A stretch of 64,000 nucleotides of DNA from Fortiea contorta PCC 7126 (GCF_000332295.1 NZ_KB235930.1:62895-126894), one strand, 5' to 3'. Shown: positions 19,078-29,033, counted from the stretch's first letter. Notes: a model not told the origin generated them from the letters alone. Numbers and translations: made by a program.

Positions 19078-19602
19078 ATGACCCGCCCTATTTTTATCTC
19101 TGTTTTTTCTTGTTTATGCTTATTAACTGGTTGTGTTGGCTACCCACGGCTGCTGAGTTATCCTTTTGATCCGGGAGGTAGAAGTCTCAATAGTCTGGCT
19201 TCGGAATCAAATCCCGGAATTTCTGGCAGATATATTGTTTTGACCAGTGACCGTAGGGGTAGCCAAGATGTTTATTTATTTGATCGGCTGACTAGCAGTG
19301 TCATTGATTTACCGGGATTAAATTCCTTAGATGCGATCGCCACTCATCCCAGTGTTTCTGAGAACGGTCGCTACATTGTGTTTGCAGTTAGTCGTCAAGG
19401 GCGATCGGCTATTGTTCTTTACGATCGCGAAACGCGCCAATCACGGAATTTGACTGCTAATCTGCAAGCAGAAATTCGCCATCCCACGATCAGCGCTGAT
19501 GGTAGTAGAATTGCCTTCGAGTCTAGTAACAACGGACAGTGGGATATTTTAGTTTATGACCGTTCGGGAAGACCATTGAATATCCCACAAGATCCTAGGT
19601 AA
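19078..19602 (+). CDS. TolB-like beta-propeller lipoprotein (second of a pair)
   Basis: A 174-residue lipoprotein with a good lipobox, LLTGC, at about residues 15-19. Three PD40-like blades follow: GISGRYIVLTSDRRGSQDVYLFDR, PSVSENGRYIVFAVSRQGRSAIVLYDRE and PTISADGSRIAFESSNNGQWDILVYDR. It is clearly a tandem paralogue of the upstream gene; both have GQWDI near the end. It is probably co-transcribed and anchored in the inner or outer membrane facing the periplasm. It is much shorter than true TolB and no tol-pal genes are nearby. Confidence 0.8.
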   Translation: MTRPIFISVFSCLCLLTGCVGYPRLLSYPFDPGGRSLNSLASESNPGISGRYIVLTSDRRGSQDVYLFDRLTSSVIDLPGLNSLDAIATHPSVSENGRYIVFAVSRQGRSAIVLYDRETRQSRNLTANLQAEIRHPTISADGSRIAFESSNNGQWDILVYDRSGRPLNIPQDPR

Positions 19603-19665
19603 GGATGAAGTATGAAGTATGAAGTATGAAGTATGAAGGATGAAGGATGAAGGATGAAGTATGAA
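19603..19665. repeat. Short tandem repeat, 7-bp unit ATGAAGT/ATGAAGG
   Basis: About eight head-to-tail copies of GGATGAA or GTATGAA directly follow the lipoprotein stop codon. These are STRR-type heptamers characteristic of filamentous cyanobacteria. The reverse complement (CATCCTTC) appears near 19808, so the transcript could fold back. Confidence 0.85.
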
Positions 19666-19810
19666 ATTACTTTATCCTTCAAGCGAAAAGTTTGCGCATC
19701 CAAGTAACAGGAGCATAAAACTTTTCAAGACAGGGATGGAGCTGGAATTGAGGAAAAAAGCTTGATGTTTTCGCCTATGGCTGTTGCTGTATCGAGTTCC
19801 TTTTTATCCC

Positions 19811-20809
19811 TCATCCTTCAGATTGCTGCACAGATTCAATGAGATTTCGCACTTGTTGAGTTCCTGGGGAGGATTCAAAGGTGAGTGGAAATTTTCCTCG
19901 ACATAGCATTCTCAAGCCCAGAGGTGCAAGACTTAGCAATCCTTTGAGGTCTTGAAAATAATTACCGACGACTTGTAAACCAAATTGTCGTTCGTCGATC
20001 CAGCCGCCTGATTTGACTAAATCTATCATGACTTTGCGGTGGCGAATTGTGCGGCTATCGCTGGCTTGTTTGCGGGCGAGAATTTCTTGTTTAATTTTGG
20101 TGATTTGTGCTAGTGGTGCTACTTCCATAGGACAAACCGAGTCACAGTATAAACAACGAGTACAACCCCAGACTCCTTGAGTTCCTTCGTGATAATTTTC
20201 TAGGCGATTTTCAGTTTGCTGATCGCGGGAATCTGCGACCAGGCGATAAGCTTTAGCCAGAGCATGAGGCCCTACAAATTCGGGATTAACTTCACGAGCA
20301 TTGCATTCAGAATAGCAAGCACCACACATAATACAGTTACCAGTTTGATCGAGACGCGATCGCTCTTCGGGTGTTTGCAAAAATTCCCTTTCTGGTACTT
20401 GTCGCGCTGCTGTACTCACATAAGGAGTAACAGCCTCCAGATTATTCCAGAAACTGTTCATATCCACAATTAAATCTTTAATCACAGGCATATTACCCAA
20501 AGGAGCAACTATGATTTCTGGAATCTGATTTAGCTCCTGTTCTGGCGACAGTATGTGCTGACTTCGGGAAATTTCGCTGCCAATATTTTCTTTACAAGCT
20601 AAAGCTGATCTACCATTGATTCGCATTGCACAGCTACCACAAATGGTATTGCGACAATTTTTGCGAAACGCCAAAGTCCCATCTTGCTCCCACTTAATCC
20701 GGTTGAGACAATCCAGGATTGTATTGCTGGGTTCTGCCTGCAAAAGGTAAGTTTGTACGGATGGGGAAGAATTTTGTTGCTGTCGAACGATTTTAAAAAG
20801 AACTTCCAT
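19811..20809 (-). CDS. sdhB: Succinate dehydrogenase/fumarate reductase iron-sulfur subunit
   Basis: A 332-residue protein from the ATG at 20809 (an upstream ATG at 20860 adds 17 residues). It carries three Fe-S clusters: 2Fe-2S ligands in CRNTICGSC plus the following ALAC; CIMCGACYSEC for the first cysteine-rich cluster site; and CTRCLYCDSVCP for the second. It transfers electrons from the SdhA flavoprotein toward plastoquinone in the thylakoid or cytoplasmic membrane. As usual in cyanobacteria, sdhA and membrane subunits are not adjacent. It is longer than proteobacterial SdhB (~240 residues), with a C-terminal extension. Confidence 0.93.
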   Translation of the reverse strand: MEVLFKIVRQQQNSSPSVQTYLLQAEPSNTILDCLNRIKWEQDGTLAFRKNCRNTICGSCAMRINGRSALACKENIGSEISRSQHILSPEQELNQIPEIIVAPLGNMPVIKDLIVDMNSFWNNLEAVTPYVSTAARQVPEREFLQTPEERSRLDQTGNCIMCGACYSECNAREVNPEFVGPHALAKAYRLVADSRDQQTENRLENYHEGTQGVWGCTRCLYCDSVCPMEVAPLAQITKIKQEILARKQASDSRTIRHRKVMIDLVKSGGWIDERQFGLQVVGNYFQDLKGLLSLAPLGLRMLCRGKFPLTFESSPGTQQVRNLIESVQQSEG

Positions 20810-22423
20810 TGTCACTAACCAAAATTTGGAAATTACCGCATCTACCTGAGAAATCATCACTACAGGCAGGTTACTGCTAAAAATGAGCTATACTTTTTTA
20901 GCACTTTATTTCAAGCTAGCTGTTAATAGGCTGATGATTAATGATCTGCTAATCTTAGTTCCAGCATAACCATTAAAATTTTAGTTGTAGAAGTAATAGT
21001 AGCGATATTTGTCTCAACTTCTCGGACTCAGGGCAAAAAAAGTCATCACTGTTTGGTATTTTATTTACTTATTGACCAGCGGTCAGTCGGAATTGCTGGG
21101 TTACGAAGGAATTGGTATTGATTACCTGCATGGCGAAAATCATCAAATGCAATCTACATGAGGCGATCGCTAAAGCTGAATTTTTACAATAATCAGCGTC
21201 ATTGGCAGTAAAAATCCCCAATGAGCCACAAAAATGGTAATTTTTGGATTTATAGAAATGTTAAACCTGCTGATTATATCTGGTAGCCCCCATCAAGCAC
21301 CAGACAGATGCATAAAAATTGATTCTTCCCGCAGACACAAGTGCAGAAAATACAGGTTGCTTTTTGCCTCATGGCTATCAACAAACAGAGAAAAACCCTG
21401 ATTCCTAGCTTGAGAACAGAAGCTAAAGACTATAAATTAGGGATTAGGAATCAGGAAAAAAGGAGTCCCATCCTTGGTTACGGGATTTGGGGATGATTGA
21501 CTTTCTTGAAAAGTGCTGGACTTAAAAAACCCACAAGACAGAGACTTTCACTTTTTGGCTCCTTTCAATCTGTGAAAATCGATAGATGTCAATCACTTGT
21601 GAACTGTGCCCGTATCAATTAGGTGAATTTTTATAAAAATCGCACTGCGCTCCTCCATACCTTAATAAAGCTTTAGAAAAATCCTCACCTCTGTCTTGAA
21701 AAATAGCTTGTCTGGAAACCAGACAACCCTTTCTCCGCTTTCTACCTCCAGAAGCTAGGATATTTAGATAAAAAATTACTTGTAAGTTTAATTCAAAATA
21801 AATCAACTATTTTGCTATTATTAGTCCATGCTAGTATTTAATATAAAATTACGAAGCAACAAAACCAGTAACAATAGTCGTATAACCACGGCTATTAGCA
21901 CTTTGTAGATTCGTAATGTAGAGACAAAAAATTTCACGTCTCTGCTGGCAGGATCAAAGGGTGTATGCCTGTAGAATCAAATTCAAATACAAGCTGTCCC
22001 CATCTAGAGAGGACTAGTGGTGTCAACCATACAACTCAAGGCCAAAAAAGGTAAGCACTAAAAGTCAAATACCTGCAGTTTTTTGGGACTATGGCTTATG
22101 CGTCGTAGAACCAACATAATTTGTAAAGGTGGCTAAAAGTTAGACCGCTAAAGTAGCGCCGAAAGAAAAAACAATTTGATTTTCAATGGCAAATGATGAC
22201 GAGAAGGACTGGAAAATCACCGAAATTAATGCCTGTGATCACCATAAATTCTTATCTATTGTCCATGGCCACAACAGATGTGTGTATCGTTCCTCTCTAT
22301 CAGTAGCAATCGACCCTACACCTAGGGTCTGTGTTTACATTGTGTAAATGCTAAAAAGCTAAATGCTGGCATGACAACAACATAGTTTATTAGTTTGGAG
22401 AAAGTAAGGAAATTTTGAGCATA
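20810..22423. other. 1.6-kb gene-free interval upstream of cyAbrB
   Basis: This is the longest gene-free stretch in the window. No open frame has a plausible protein: the 63-codon one at 21615-21806 on the minus strand has no ribosome site or known motif. A perfect palindrome, TTTACA-N3-TGTAAA, lies at 22334-22348. The stretch could include a long leader for cyAbrB or an unrecognised small RNA, or be decayed sequence. I recognised no known RNA family. Confidence 0.45.
22334..22348. promoter_or_regulatory. Perfect 6-3-6 palindrome upstream of cyAbrB
   Basis: TTTACA, three bases, TGTAAA. It lies 76 bases before the ATG of the cyAbrB gene, where an operator might be expected. Which protein would bind it is unknown; cyAbrB autoregulation is one possibility. 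Confidence 0.35.
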
Positions 22424-22867
22424 ATGACTGAAACCGCAACCGCACCATTAACCGGAAAAGCACTGCTTGCGAAAGTCAAAGAGCTTTCTAGCCTACCGCG
22501 TCGGGAAAGAGCTAAACAGTGCGGCTATTACACTGTGACTAAGAATAACCAAGTTCGTGTTAATCTCACTGATTTTTATGACGCTTTGCTATCGGCTAGA
22601 GGAATTCCCCTCAGTCCAGAAGCACCCAAAGATGGCCGCGGTCGTGAACCGACATACAGAGTTAGTGTGCATCAAAACGGTCAGATTGTGATTGGTGCGA
22701 CATACACTAAAGCAATGGGTTTAAAGCCAGGAGATGAATTTGAAATCAGACTAGGATACAAGCATATCCACCTGATTCAACTTGGGGAAACTGACAAAAA
22801 ATTAAGCTCTGCAGATATCGATGTAGACGACGAAGCAGATGAAGAAGATTTAGACGAAGAAGAGTAA
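22424..22867 (+). CDS. cyAbrB family transcriptional regulator
   Basis: A 147-residue protein from the ATG at 22424 (MTETATAPLTGKALL); a TTG three codons upstream is possible. The N-terminal half is the conserved cyanobacterial segment LPRRERAKQCGYYTVTKNNQVRVNLTDFYDALL. The AbrB-like DNA-binding domain is at the C-terminus (YRVSVHQNGQIVIGATYTKAMGLKPGDEFEIRLGYKHIHLIQL), reversed from Bacillus AbrB. It ends in an acidic tail (DEADEEDLDEEE). cyAbrB proteins are global regulators of carbon, nitrogen and toxin or cell-differentiation genes. I cannot tell whether this is the cyAbrB1 or cyAbrB2 (CalA/CalB) orthologue. A purine-rich site, AAGGAAA, precedes the start. Confidence 0.92.
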   Translation: MTETATAPLTGKALLAKVKELSSLPRRERAKQCGYYTVTKNNQVRVNLTDFYDALLSARGIPLSPEAPKDGRGREPTYRVSVHQNGQIVIGATYTKAMGLKPGDEFEIRLGYKHIHLIQLGETDKKLSSADIDVDDEADEEDLDEEE

Positions 22868-23105
22868 ATTTTTCTGATAATAGGGATAAATTGGCAGTGA
22901 ATACTCGATAATTTATCTCTATTTCTTTAGGGAAATATTACTCATATCTTGAAAATGTGCTAGAAGCAAAAAAATCCGGTTAAACCTGCTTTAAAAAAAG
23001 GGGTGAGGAACTAGAAGTTAGGGACTAAGGTAAGACCTGCTTGATTGTTCCTTGTGAGCGCGGCTCGTGGAGCCTCTTGCATAAGTCACCAATTTTAGTA
23101 GAGTC

Positions 23106-24017
23106 TTGATTAACAACCAAGAAGTCTACTTGAGCAAGAAATTAATCATGTTTTTCGCGTCTATTTTCATCACTCTATCAGAGCCATCAGCCGACATCTT
23201 ACTGGCATTTGTGAAAAATGTACCAGTATTGTTTGTGGTGATGGCTTATTTTATTGTTTGGATACTACTTTGGTTGCCAATTGCAGTTGTGTCAGCGATG
23301 ATAATAAATTGGCGACCTGGGAAAACTTTACAACCAGAGCAAAAAATTCCCTTACTGATACCCCTGTATCTATTAGCCCCCTTAGTTTTATGGGGGATGA
23401 ATTGGTTAGGATTGGGGTCATTTTCTGATTACGGTTTGGTCAGCAATTTCTCAATTATTAATTCTTTGGTATTGGGTGTTAGCTTGGGAGTACTGGGCTT
23501 GACAGTTGTATTTGCTTGTCAACTTTACTTTGGTTGGTGCAAAATACAGCAGTCTAATTTCCAGCGATTACCACCCATTTTGTTACCCACTTTTTTGATT
23601 GCGTTATTGGTGGGTGGGATAGAAGAGTTAATTTTTCGGGGCTTCCTATTTACTGAATTACAGCAAGATTATCCAGTTTGGATAGCAGCAGTAATTTCTA
23701 GCTTAATTTTCGCCTTGCTGCATTTGGTTTGGGAGCAACACGAAACTCTACCGCAGCTACCGGGACTATGGTTAATGGGGATGGTGTTAGTGTTGGCAAG
23801 GTTTGCTGATCGCGGTAATTTAGGAATAGCTTGGGGATTACATGCAGGGTGGGTATGGGCGATCGCCACTCTCGACACAGCAGAACTAATCACCTACACT
23901 AATCAAGTCTCAGACTGGTGCACAGGTAAAAATAACAAACCCCTAGCGGGTTTAGCTGGAATTGTTTGCGTCTTGGGAACTGGGGTGATTCTCTGGCTGC
24001 TTCCTCAGTATTTTTAA
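23106..24017 (+). CDS. CPBP family intramembrane metalloprotease
   Basis: A 303-residue protein with about seven hydrophobic segments. The motifs of the CPBP (Abi) family are present: GGIEELIFRGFLF (EExxxR), SLIFALLHLVW (His in FxxxH) and LGIAWGLHAGWVW (HxxxW-like). Such proteases cleave membrane proteins or process prenylated substrates; the substrate is unknown. Start is uncertain: TTG 23106 or ATG 23148 (MFFASIFIT), neither with a strong ribosome site. It is monocistronic. Confidence 0.85.
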   Translation: MINNQEVYLSKKLIMFFASIFITLSEPSADILLAFVKNVPVLFVVMAYFIVWILLWLPIAVVSAMIINWRPGKTLQPEQKIPLLIPLYLLAPLVLWGMNWLGLGSFSDYGLVSNFSIINSLVLGVSLGVLGLTVVFACQLYFGWCKIQQSNFQRLPPILLPTFLIALLVGGIEELIFRGFLFTELQQDYPVWIAAVISSLIFALLHLVWEQHETLPQLPGLWLMGMVLVLARFADRGNLGIAWGLHAGWVWAIATLDTAELITYTNQVSDWCTGKNNKPLAGLAGIVCVLGTGVILWLLPQYF

Positions 24018-24139
24018 CCACAAGGCTAACTCTCCCATATCCTCAAAAAGAAAAAGCCAATGGCATACGTTAAGGAGGTGGATAAGATTCTCGCAATTTT
24101 ATTGCAGCCCTTTCCAGGTTTGTTGTCTAAAAATTTAGT

Positions 24140-24172
24140 GTAGAGACGCTACAGCGTAACGCCTCTAAAAAA
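24140..24172. repeat. Dispersed GTAGAGACGCTACAGCGTAACG-type element
   Basis: TGTAGAGACGCTACAGCG followed by TAACGCCTCT (about 24141-24168) is a small imperfect palindrome (AGAGACG...CGCCTCT). Similar GTAGAGACGT elements are widespread between genes in Nostocales; another related palindrome occurs at 34631. Confidence 0.45.
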
Positions 24173-24208
24173 ACAAAATTCTTGACTTGTAAATTATCCA
24201 AAAGTTAA

Positions 24209-25330
24209 CTAGCCACCAAAACCAGGAATTAAACGCTTGAGGGCGCGATTAGCCACGTCTGCGTAACGCAGTTCACCACACAAGATTTTACCCATAACCT
24301 GGGGACTAGAGGGGCGTTTGACACCAACTTTGTAACCGACACTGGGAAAGCGATAAAACGCTCCTGCTAGTTTTTGTGCCCAAGCCATATCAACGCCCCA
24401 TTGTTCATTAACGGCATCGCTATATTTTTCTAAAGCGTTGATATCACCAGCAAGGGCTTCATTAATGGCGTTTGCTGCTAGCAAACCACTAAAAATTGAG
24501 GGGCGGATACCTTCTGCTGTCATCGGGTCAACTACACAAGCTGCTTCCCCGGCTAAAACTGCATTTTGAGTATGTAACTTTTGATTGCCATCCCATAGAC
24601 AAAGCGGATGACCATATTGTTTGCTGGTTTTAACATCAACGTTAAAAGACTGGGCGTATTCGTCCAAAATCTTCTTAAAATCTTGGGGTTCATTACCAAA
24701 AAATGTGCCGACACCAATGGAATAACCCTCAGCTTTGGGGAAATTCCAAATATAACCGTTTTTGATCAAGCCAAATTCAAAGTGTGCTGTAGATTTGTTC
24801 TCTACATCTGCAAGCACTTCGGCTTCCAAGGCGCCGGCTAAACGACGTTTCCGGTCTTTGAAGCCTAGCCATTTCGCCATTGAACCCTTAGCACCGTCAG
24901 CGGCGATTAGGTAGCGACCACTCATTGAGCCATTAGCTGTGTTAACTTGCCAAGAGTCGCCTTTAAATTCAATACCAGTAACGGTTGTATTGTCTTGTAA
25001 TTCGGCGCCTTGTTTTTGGGCTTGCTGAATTAAAAAATGGTCAAAAACATCTCGTCGCACCATCCAAACTGGTTCTTTGATGCCGATTTTTGCTTCTACG
25101 GGGTCGCCTAATTTCCAGGTGAAACGCAATGAGTCCACTTTGACAGAAATTGCGGGGCTAAAGTCAAAGTCAAACCATTGAGCGATCGCCGGTGATACAC
25201 CCCCACCACAAGGTTTATATCTGGGTAGTGATTCCTTTTCCAACACTAACACTGAGCGTCCCTGTTTGGCTAAATGATAGGCAGCCGTTCCACCTGCTGG
25301 CCCTGCGCCGACGATGATGCAGTCGTACAT
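24209..25330 (-). CDS. Geranylgeranyl reductase family flavoprotein
   Basis: A 373-residue FAD-dependent oxidoreductase. The N-terminus is a classic dinucleotide-binding motif, DCIIVGAGPAGGTAAYHLAKQG, then LEKESLPRYKPCGGGVSP. The second FAD motif AVLAGEAACVVDPMTAEGIRPSIFSGLLAA is also typical. This family reduces isoprenoid double bonds; members include ChlP, which makes phytyl chains for chlorophyll and tocopherol, but the sequence looks more like the second, less studied cyanobacterial branch than ChlP itself. No pigment gene is adjacent. A repeat-rich gap of 527 bases separates it from frr, so it is probably a separate unit. Confidence 0.83.
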   Translation of the reverse strand: MYDCIIVGAGPAGGTAAYHLAKQGRSVLVLEKESLPRYKPCGGGVSPAIAQWFDFDFSPAISVKVDSLRFTWKLGDPVEAKIGIKEPVWMVRRDVFDHFLIQQAQKQGAELQDNTTVTGIEFKGDSWQVNTANGSMSGRYLIAADGAKGSMAKWLGFKDRKRRLAGALEAEVLADVENKSTAHFEFGLIKNGYIWNFPKAEGYSIGVGTFFGNEPQDFKKILDEYAQSFNVDVKTSKQYGHPLCLWDGNQKLHTQNAVLAGEAACVVDPMTAEGIRPSIFSGLLAANAINEALAGDINALEKYSDAVNEQWGVDMAWAQKLAGAFYRFPSVGYKVGVKRPSSPQVMGKILCGELRYADVANRALKRLIPGFGG

Positions 25331-25857
25331 ATGGCTGATTTTATGCTCCTCAATTAGTTAATTTGCTGTGGATTTGAAAATTTGGGTAAATGAGTTTTTA
25401 AATTTAAAGTAAAAAAGACAAAAAAGCAACTTTTTGGTCAATGTAGAGTAATTTTTTTGTGCTTCAGTGTCGTGTTGACTGTGTTTCTCCGGTGACTTGT
25501 TCCCATTGTGAATATAATTTTTGGCAGTTTTTATCTGGATGTATTTCTCATTAACGCTGCCGTAGGAGTGGTGGAATCAGTTACGAAATCAACTAATCAT
25601 CAAACTTGCACAATAAAAGATTTTTTAGTTTGTTTTCTACTATAGGACTCATATTTTATTTACGAAAAAAACTCAGTACACTTTTATTCCTTCCTCCCTG
25701 TTCCCTGTTCCCTGTTCCCTGTTCCCTGGTCTACATTTAAGATATTTTCGGTAAAAATAAACAAAATAAAAGCTGAAGAATTGTGACTTTATCCTTCAGC
25801 CTTGATATTACACCACTAAGAGATTAAATTAATAAATGTTTGCGGTGCTGGCAGATT
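25331..25857. repeat. Intergenic interval with TTCCCTG heptamer repeats
   Basis: Between the reductase and frr. At 25694-25729 there are five near-perfect copies of TTCCCTG, an STRR element. The rest is AT-rich with no credible gene. The frr terminator is at the right end (listed separately). Confidence 0.8.
25764..25802 (-). terminator. Rho-independent terminator after pyrH-frr
   Basis: Read on the minus strand, GCTGAAG...CTTCAGC (arms at 25794-25800 and 25772-25778) is followed by TTTTATTTTG. The loop is about 15 bases. It lies 56 bases past the frr stop. Confidence 0.7.
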
Positions 25858-26406
25858 TTAGACAGTAGTGATATCTTTTTCTTTTTCTGCCAGCAATTCA
25901 TCTACTCTGGTGGTGTATTTATTTGTCAGTTTTTGCAGCTTGTCTTGCTGATCCCGTGCTTCATCTTCAGAAATTTCCGCACTTTTTTCTTGTTTGCGGA
26001 TGGAATCGAGAGCGTCGCGGCGGATGTTGCGAATGCTCACACGTCCTTCTTCAGCATACTTGGCAGCAGTTTTCACGAATTCTTTGCGGCGATCGCTTGT
26101 TAAGGGCGGAATGTTCAGCCGAATCACAGAACCATCGTTGCTGGGGGTTAGACCCAAGTCAGAAAGAGAAATCGCTTTCTCGATGATGTTCAAGCTACTG
26201 CGCTCGTATGGTTGAATCAAAATAGTCGAGGCGTCTGGCGTGGTAATGTTAGCCAGGGATTTCAGGGGAGTGGGTGAACCGTAGTATTCTACTGCTATTT
26301 TATCGAGTAAACTAGCACTGGCGCGACCAGTGCGAATCGTGTTAAATGCCCGCTGAGTTGCTTCAACGGTTTTTTGCATCGTACTTTCAGCTTCAGCTAA
26401 TTTCAC
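25858..26406 (-). CDS. frr: Ribosome recycling factor
   Basis: The 182-residue RRF splits post-termination ribosomes with EF-G. The start is GTG 26406 ([15 protein letters not shown]), chosen because GGGAGG lies five bases upstream and the length is canonical; an in-frame TTG at 26421 is less likely. Diagnostic segments are [28 protein letters not shown] and [18 protein letters not shown]. It overlaps the 3' end of pyrH by 14 bases, so its ribosome site lies inside pyrH and translation is probably coupled. pyrH-frr linkage is widespread in bacteria. Confidence 0.97.
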   Translation of the reverse strand: MKLAEAESTMQKTVEATQRAFNTIRTGRASASLLDKIAVEYYGSPTPLKSLANITTPDASTILIQPYERSSLNIIEKAISLSDLGLTPSNDGSVIRLNIPPLTSDRRKEFVKTAAKYAEEGRVSIRNIRRDALDSIRKQEKSAEISEDEARDQQDKLQKLTNKYTTRVDELLAEKEKDITTV

Positions 26407-27121
26407 AAGAACCTCCCACAAGGGTACCGATAGATTCTCCTAGGACTGCACGGTAGATATTACCTCGCACCGTGAGGTCAAATACAAGAATGGGGATATT
26501 ATTTTCTTTACATAAAGCGATCGCCGTTGAATCCATGACCCGTAAATCTTTAGCCAAAACGTGAGCGTATGTCAGGCTAGTAAATCGTTTGGCGTCAGGG
26601 TAGATATGGGGGTCAGCATCATACACGCCGTCTACCTTGGTGGCTTTAAAAATCACTTCTGCATCGATTTCTGCGGCTCTGAGGGCTGCAGCTGTGTCAG
26701 TGGTAAAGAAGGGATTTCCCGAACCTGCACCAAAAATTACCACCCGCCCTTTTTCCAGGTGACGGATGGCTCGACGACGAATATAAGGTTCCGCTAATTC
26801 TTGCATTGCGATCGCACTTTGCATTCGCGTCTGTACCCCTATTCGCTCTAGCGAGTCTTGTAGCGTCATGGCATTCATTACCGTGGCAATCATCCCGATG
26901 TAGTCGGCGGTTGCTCGATCCATCCCCGCTGACGCCGCTTTCACGCCGCGGAAAATATTGCCACCACCAACAACAATGGCGATTTGCACGCCAGTGGCTA
27001 CCACCTCTCCTACTTCTTGGGCGATTTCTTTGACCACTTCTGGATCAATCCCATAGCCCATGTTGCCCATTAAGGCTTCACCGCTCAGTTTGAGTAAAAT
27101 CCGTCGGTAATTCGTTCCCAT
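26393..27121 (-). CDS. pyrH: UMP kinase
   Basis: A 242-residue hexameric kinase of the amino-acid-kinase fold that makes UDP from UMP. The start is ATG 27121 ([17 protein letters not shown]); an upstream alternative start (27160) adds 13 non-conserved residues. It contains [49 protein letters not shown] and [13 protein letters not shown], all typical of PyrH. The 3' end overlaps frr. The redoxin gene ends 71 bases upstream on the same strand, so all three may be one transcript. Confidence 0.97.
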   Translation of the reverse strand: MGTNYRRILLKLSGEALMGNMGYGIDPEVVKEIAQEVGEVVATGVQIAIVVGGGNIFRGVKAASAGMDRATADYIGMIATVMNAMTLQDSLERIGVQTRMQSAIAMQELAEPYIRRRAIRHLEKGRVVIFGAGSGNPFFTTDTAAALRAAEIDAEVIFKATKVDGVYDADPHIYPDAKRFTSLTYAHVLAKDLRVMDSTAIALCKENNIPILVFDLTVRGNIYRAVLGESIGTLVGGSCEIS

Positions 27122-27192
27122 GAAGTTACGCTTTATCAAAAAAGTTGCAATTGCCTCCAATTTAAGATAGCAGTACTGGTGACTATCTGTGT

Positions 27193-27747
27193 CTAATCAC
27201 GCCATATCAATGGCGTACCGATGACTTCTGTTTCTGGATAACGGATTTCTTGATCCTGCAACAGACAGGCGATCGCATTTCGCAGATAATCTTCTGCCGC
27301 TGTTAAGGGATTTTTGTAGCTGGCGTCTATTTGTCCTTTGTAGCGAACTACACCACGACTATCTATTAAGAAAGCCATCGGTGTTTTATGAGCACCAAAG
27401 CTTCTGGTCACATCTTGAGTGGGGTCCCAGAGATAGGGGAAGTTCAAATTGTGACTTTGGGCGAAAGCTTTCATGTTTTCGAGGCTGGAGCGAGCATCTC
27501 CACTAGCTTCACTGCCATTCAAGCCAATTAATGTAAAATCGACTTGACTAAATTCCGCTTGAATGCTTTTTAATTTTTCTAGATATAACTCTACATAAGG
27601 GCAGCGGTTACACATAGAGACGACGCCGACTGCGCGGAACTTATTCAGATAGCGGCTGAGATGGTGTACCTGATGATCAATTCCTGGCAGTTCAAAGTCT
27701 GGTGCATAGCTGCCGATTGGAGTGTCGATTGTTTCTAGTATGGTCAT
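27193..27747 (-). CDS. Thioredoxin-fold redoxin (AhpC/TSA-like)
   Basis: A 184-residue thioredoxin-fold protein: [22 protein letters not shown] is a peroxiredoxin-type N-terminus, and [17 protein letters not shown] holds the CxxC pair at the usual redox position. The cis-Pro region is [18 protein letters not shown]. Such proteins are thiol oxidoreductases; whether this one reduces peroxides or disulfides is open. Lacking a signal peptide, it should be cytosolic. It lies just upstream of pyrH on the same strand. Confidence 0.85.
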   Translation of the reverse strand: MTILETIDTPIGSYAPDFELPGIDHQVHHLSRYLNKFRAVGVVSMCNRCPYVELYLEKLKSIQAEFSQVDFTLIGLNGSEASGDARSSLENMKAFAQSHNLNFPYLWDPTQDVTRSFGAHKTPMAFLIDSRGVVRYKGQIDASYKNPLTAAEDYLRNAIACLLQDQEIRYPETEVIGTPLIWRD

Positions 27748-28130
27748 CTTCTGTAGCTTGAAGGAACTAAAAACAAGAAAATTTTGTGAAATTCAGCGTC
27801 ACTTTCCAGTTAGAAACCACTCCTTAGCAGATGCTTGATATCCCATAATTTTATAGACCAATGCGATCGCCGTAAATTGTAAAACTACTGAATCTCATAC
27901 TGGTAGTCATTTGATCACTGCGTTGCTTAATATCATGCTAAATCTTGGTGGTTGCAAAAAGGGTGTTGTTAAATCCCGATCTAAATCTGGATATCAAGAC
28001 GTCAAATTTTACATTTTTACAAGGATTTTAGATAACACATGATTAATGTTGCCTTAACATTGCGAAATGTGAAGTATTGTTACCATAAGTAACATCACAG
28101 GCATGAAAATATTTATATCTTTAACAAATC
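27748..28130. promoter_or_regulatory. Divergent promoter region with two spaced inverted repeats
   Basis: This 383-base region separates the redoxin and the alpha/beta hydrolase. Just before the hydrolase are AATGTT-N5-AACATT (28045-28061) and TGTTAC-N5-GTAACA (28078-28094), both 6-5-6 palindromes with centres 33 bases apart, close to three helical turns. The second ends 36 bases before the ATG at 28131. Confidence 0.4.
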
Positions 28131-29033
28131 ATGACAGCAACTACAAACGCATTTACCGCACCGCAAACTTGGATTTGGCAAGGCTTTTCTATTTGCTACC
28201 AAACCCAGGGAACAGTTGGACCAGCAGTGATTCTGGTGCATGGCTTTGGGGCTTCGTGGTGGCACTGGCGACATAATATACCTGAGTTAGGAAAAAATTT
28301 CCGTGTTTATGCGATTGATTTAATTGGCTTTGGTAGTTCTGCTAAACCCCGACCAGGAGAAAAAATTGCTTATACCCTAGAAACCTGGGGACAGCAGGTA
28401 GCAGATTTTTGTCGAGAGGTAGTGGGTGAACCAGCTTTTTTAGTGGGAAACTCCATTGGCTGTATTGTCGCTATGCAAGCTGCAGTTAGCAATCCTGACA
28501 TCATTTTAGGAGTAGCTCTACTCAACTGTTCATTACGGCTATTACACGATCGCAAACGGGTAACTTTACCGTGGTATCGTCGTTTTGGCGCACCTGTGCT
28601 GCAACGTTTATTATCTATCCCAGCGGTGGGTACGTTTTTTTTCAATCAAGTCGCCAAACCCAAGACCGTCAGGAAAATTCTCCTACAAGCTTATGCAAAT
28701 TCAACAGCAGTAACAGACGAACTGGTTGATATATTAACAGCACCAGCCAGTGATCCGGGTGCAGTAGCCGTATTTTTAGCGTTTACTGCTTACTCCACCG
28801 GGCCTCTACCCGAAGACTTGCTACCGCAGCTACCTTGTCCAGCAATTATTTTATGGGGAACCGCTGACCCTTGGGAACCAGTGGATTTGGGTAAAGAGTT
28901 CGCCAATTATCCACAAGTAGAAAAGTTTATTCGTCTAGAAGGAGTGGGTCATTGTCCTCAAGATGAAGCGCCGGAATTAGTGAATCCAATTTTAAGAGAT
29001 TGGATTGCAGATGTTGCTAACAGGTCGGCGTAA
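28131..29033 (+). CDS. Alpha/beta hydrolase
   Basis: A 300-residue cytosolic hydrolase. ILVHGFGASWWHWRHNIP is the HG oxyanion motif; the nucleophile elbow is GNSIG; the acid is in WGTADPW and the His in GHCPQDEAPE. The lid region (about 130-200) is helical. The sequence resembles the cyanobacterial and plant hydrolases of the pheophytinase/haloalkane-dehalogenase type, but the substrate cannot be read. It converges on the peptide cluster, with a bidirectional terminator between. Confidence 0.88.
   Translation: MTATTNAFTAPQTWIWQGFSICYQTQGTVGPAVILVHGFGASWWHWRHNIPELGKNFRVYAIDLIGFGSSAKPRPGEKIAYTLETWGQQVADFCREVVGEPAFLVGNSIGCIVAMQAAVSNPDIILGVALLNCSLRLLHDRKRVTLPWYRRFGAPVLQRLLSIPAVGTFFFNQVAKPKTVRKILLQAYANSTAVTDELVDILTAPASDPGAVAVFLAFTAYSTGPLPEDLLPQLPCPAIILWGTADPWEPVDLGKEFANYPQVEKFIRLEGVGHCPQDEAPELVNPILRDWIADVANRSA

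Noticed and set aside
21615-21806. 63-codon minus-strand frame upstream of cyAbrB
   Set aside because: No ribosome site and no protein-like pattern. Left as unexplained intergenic sequence.
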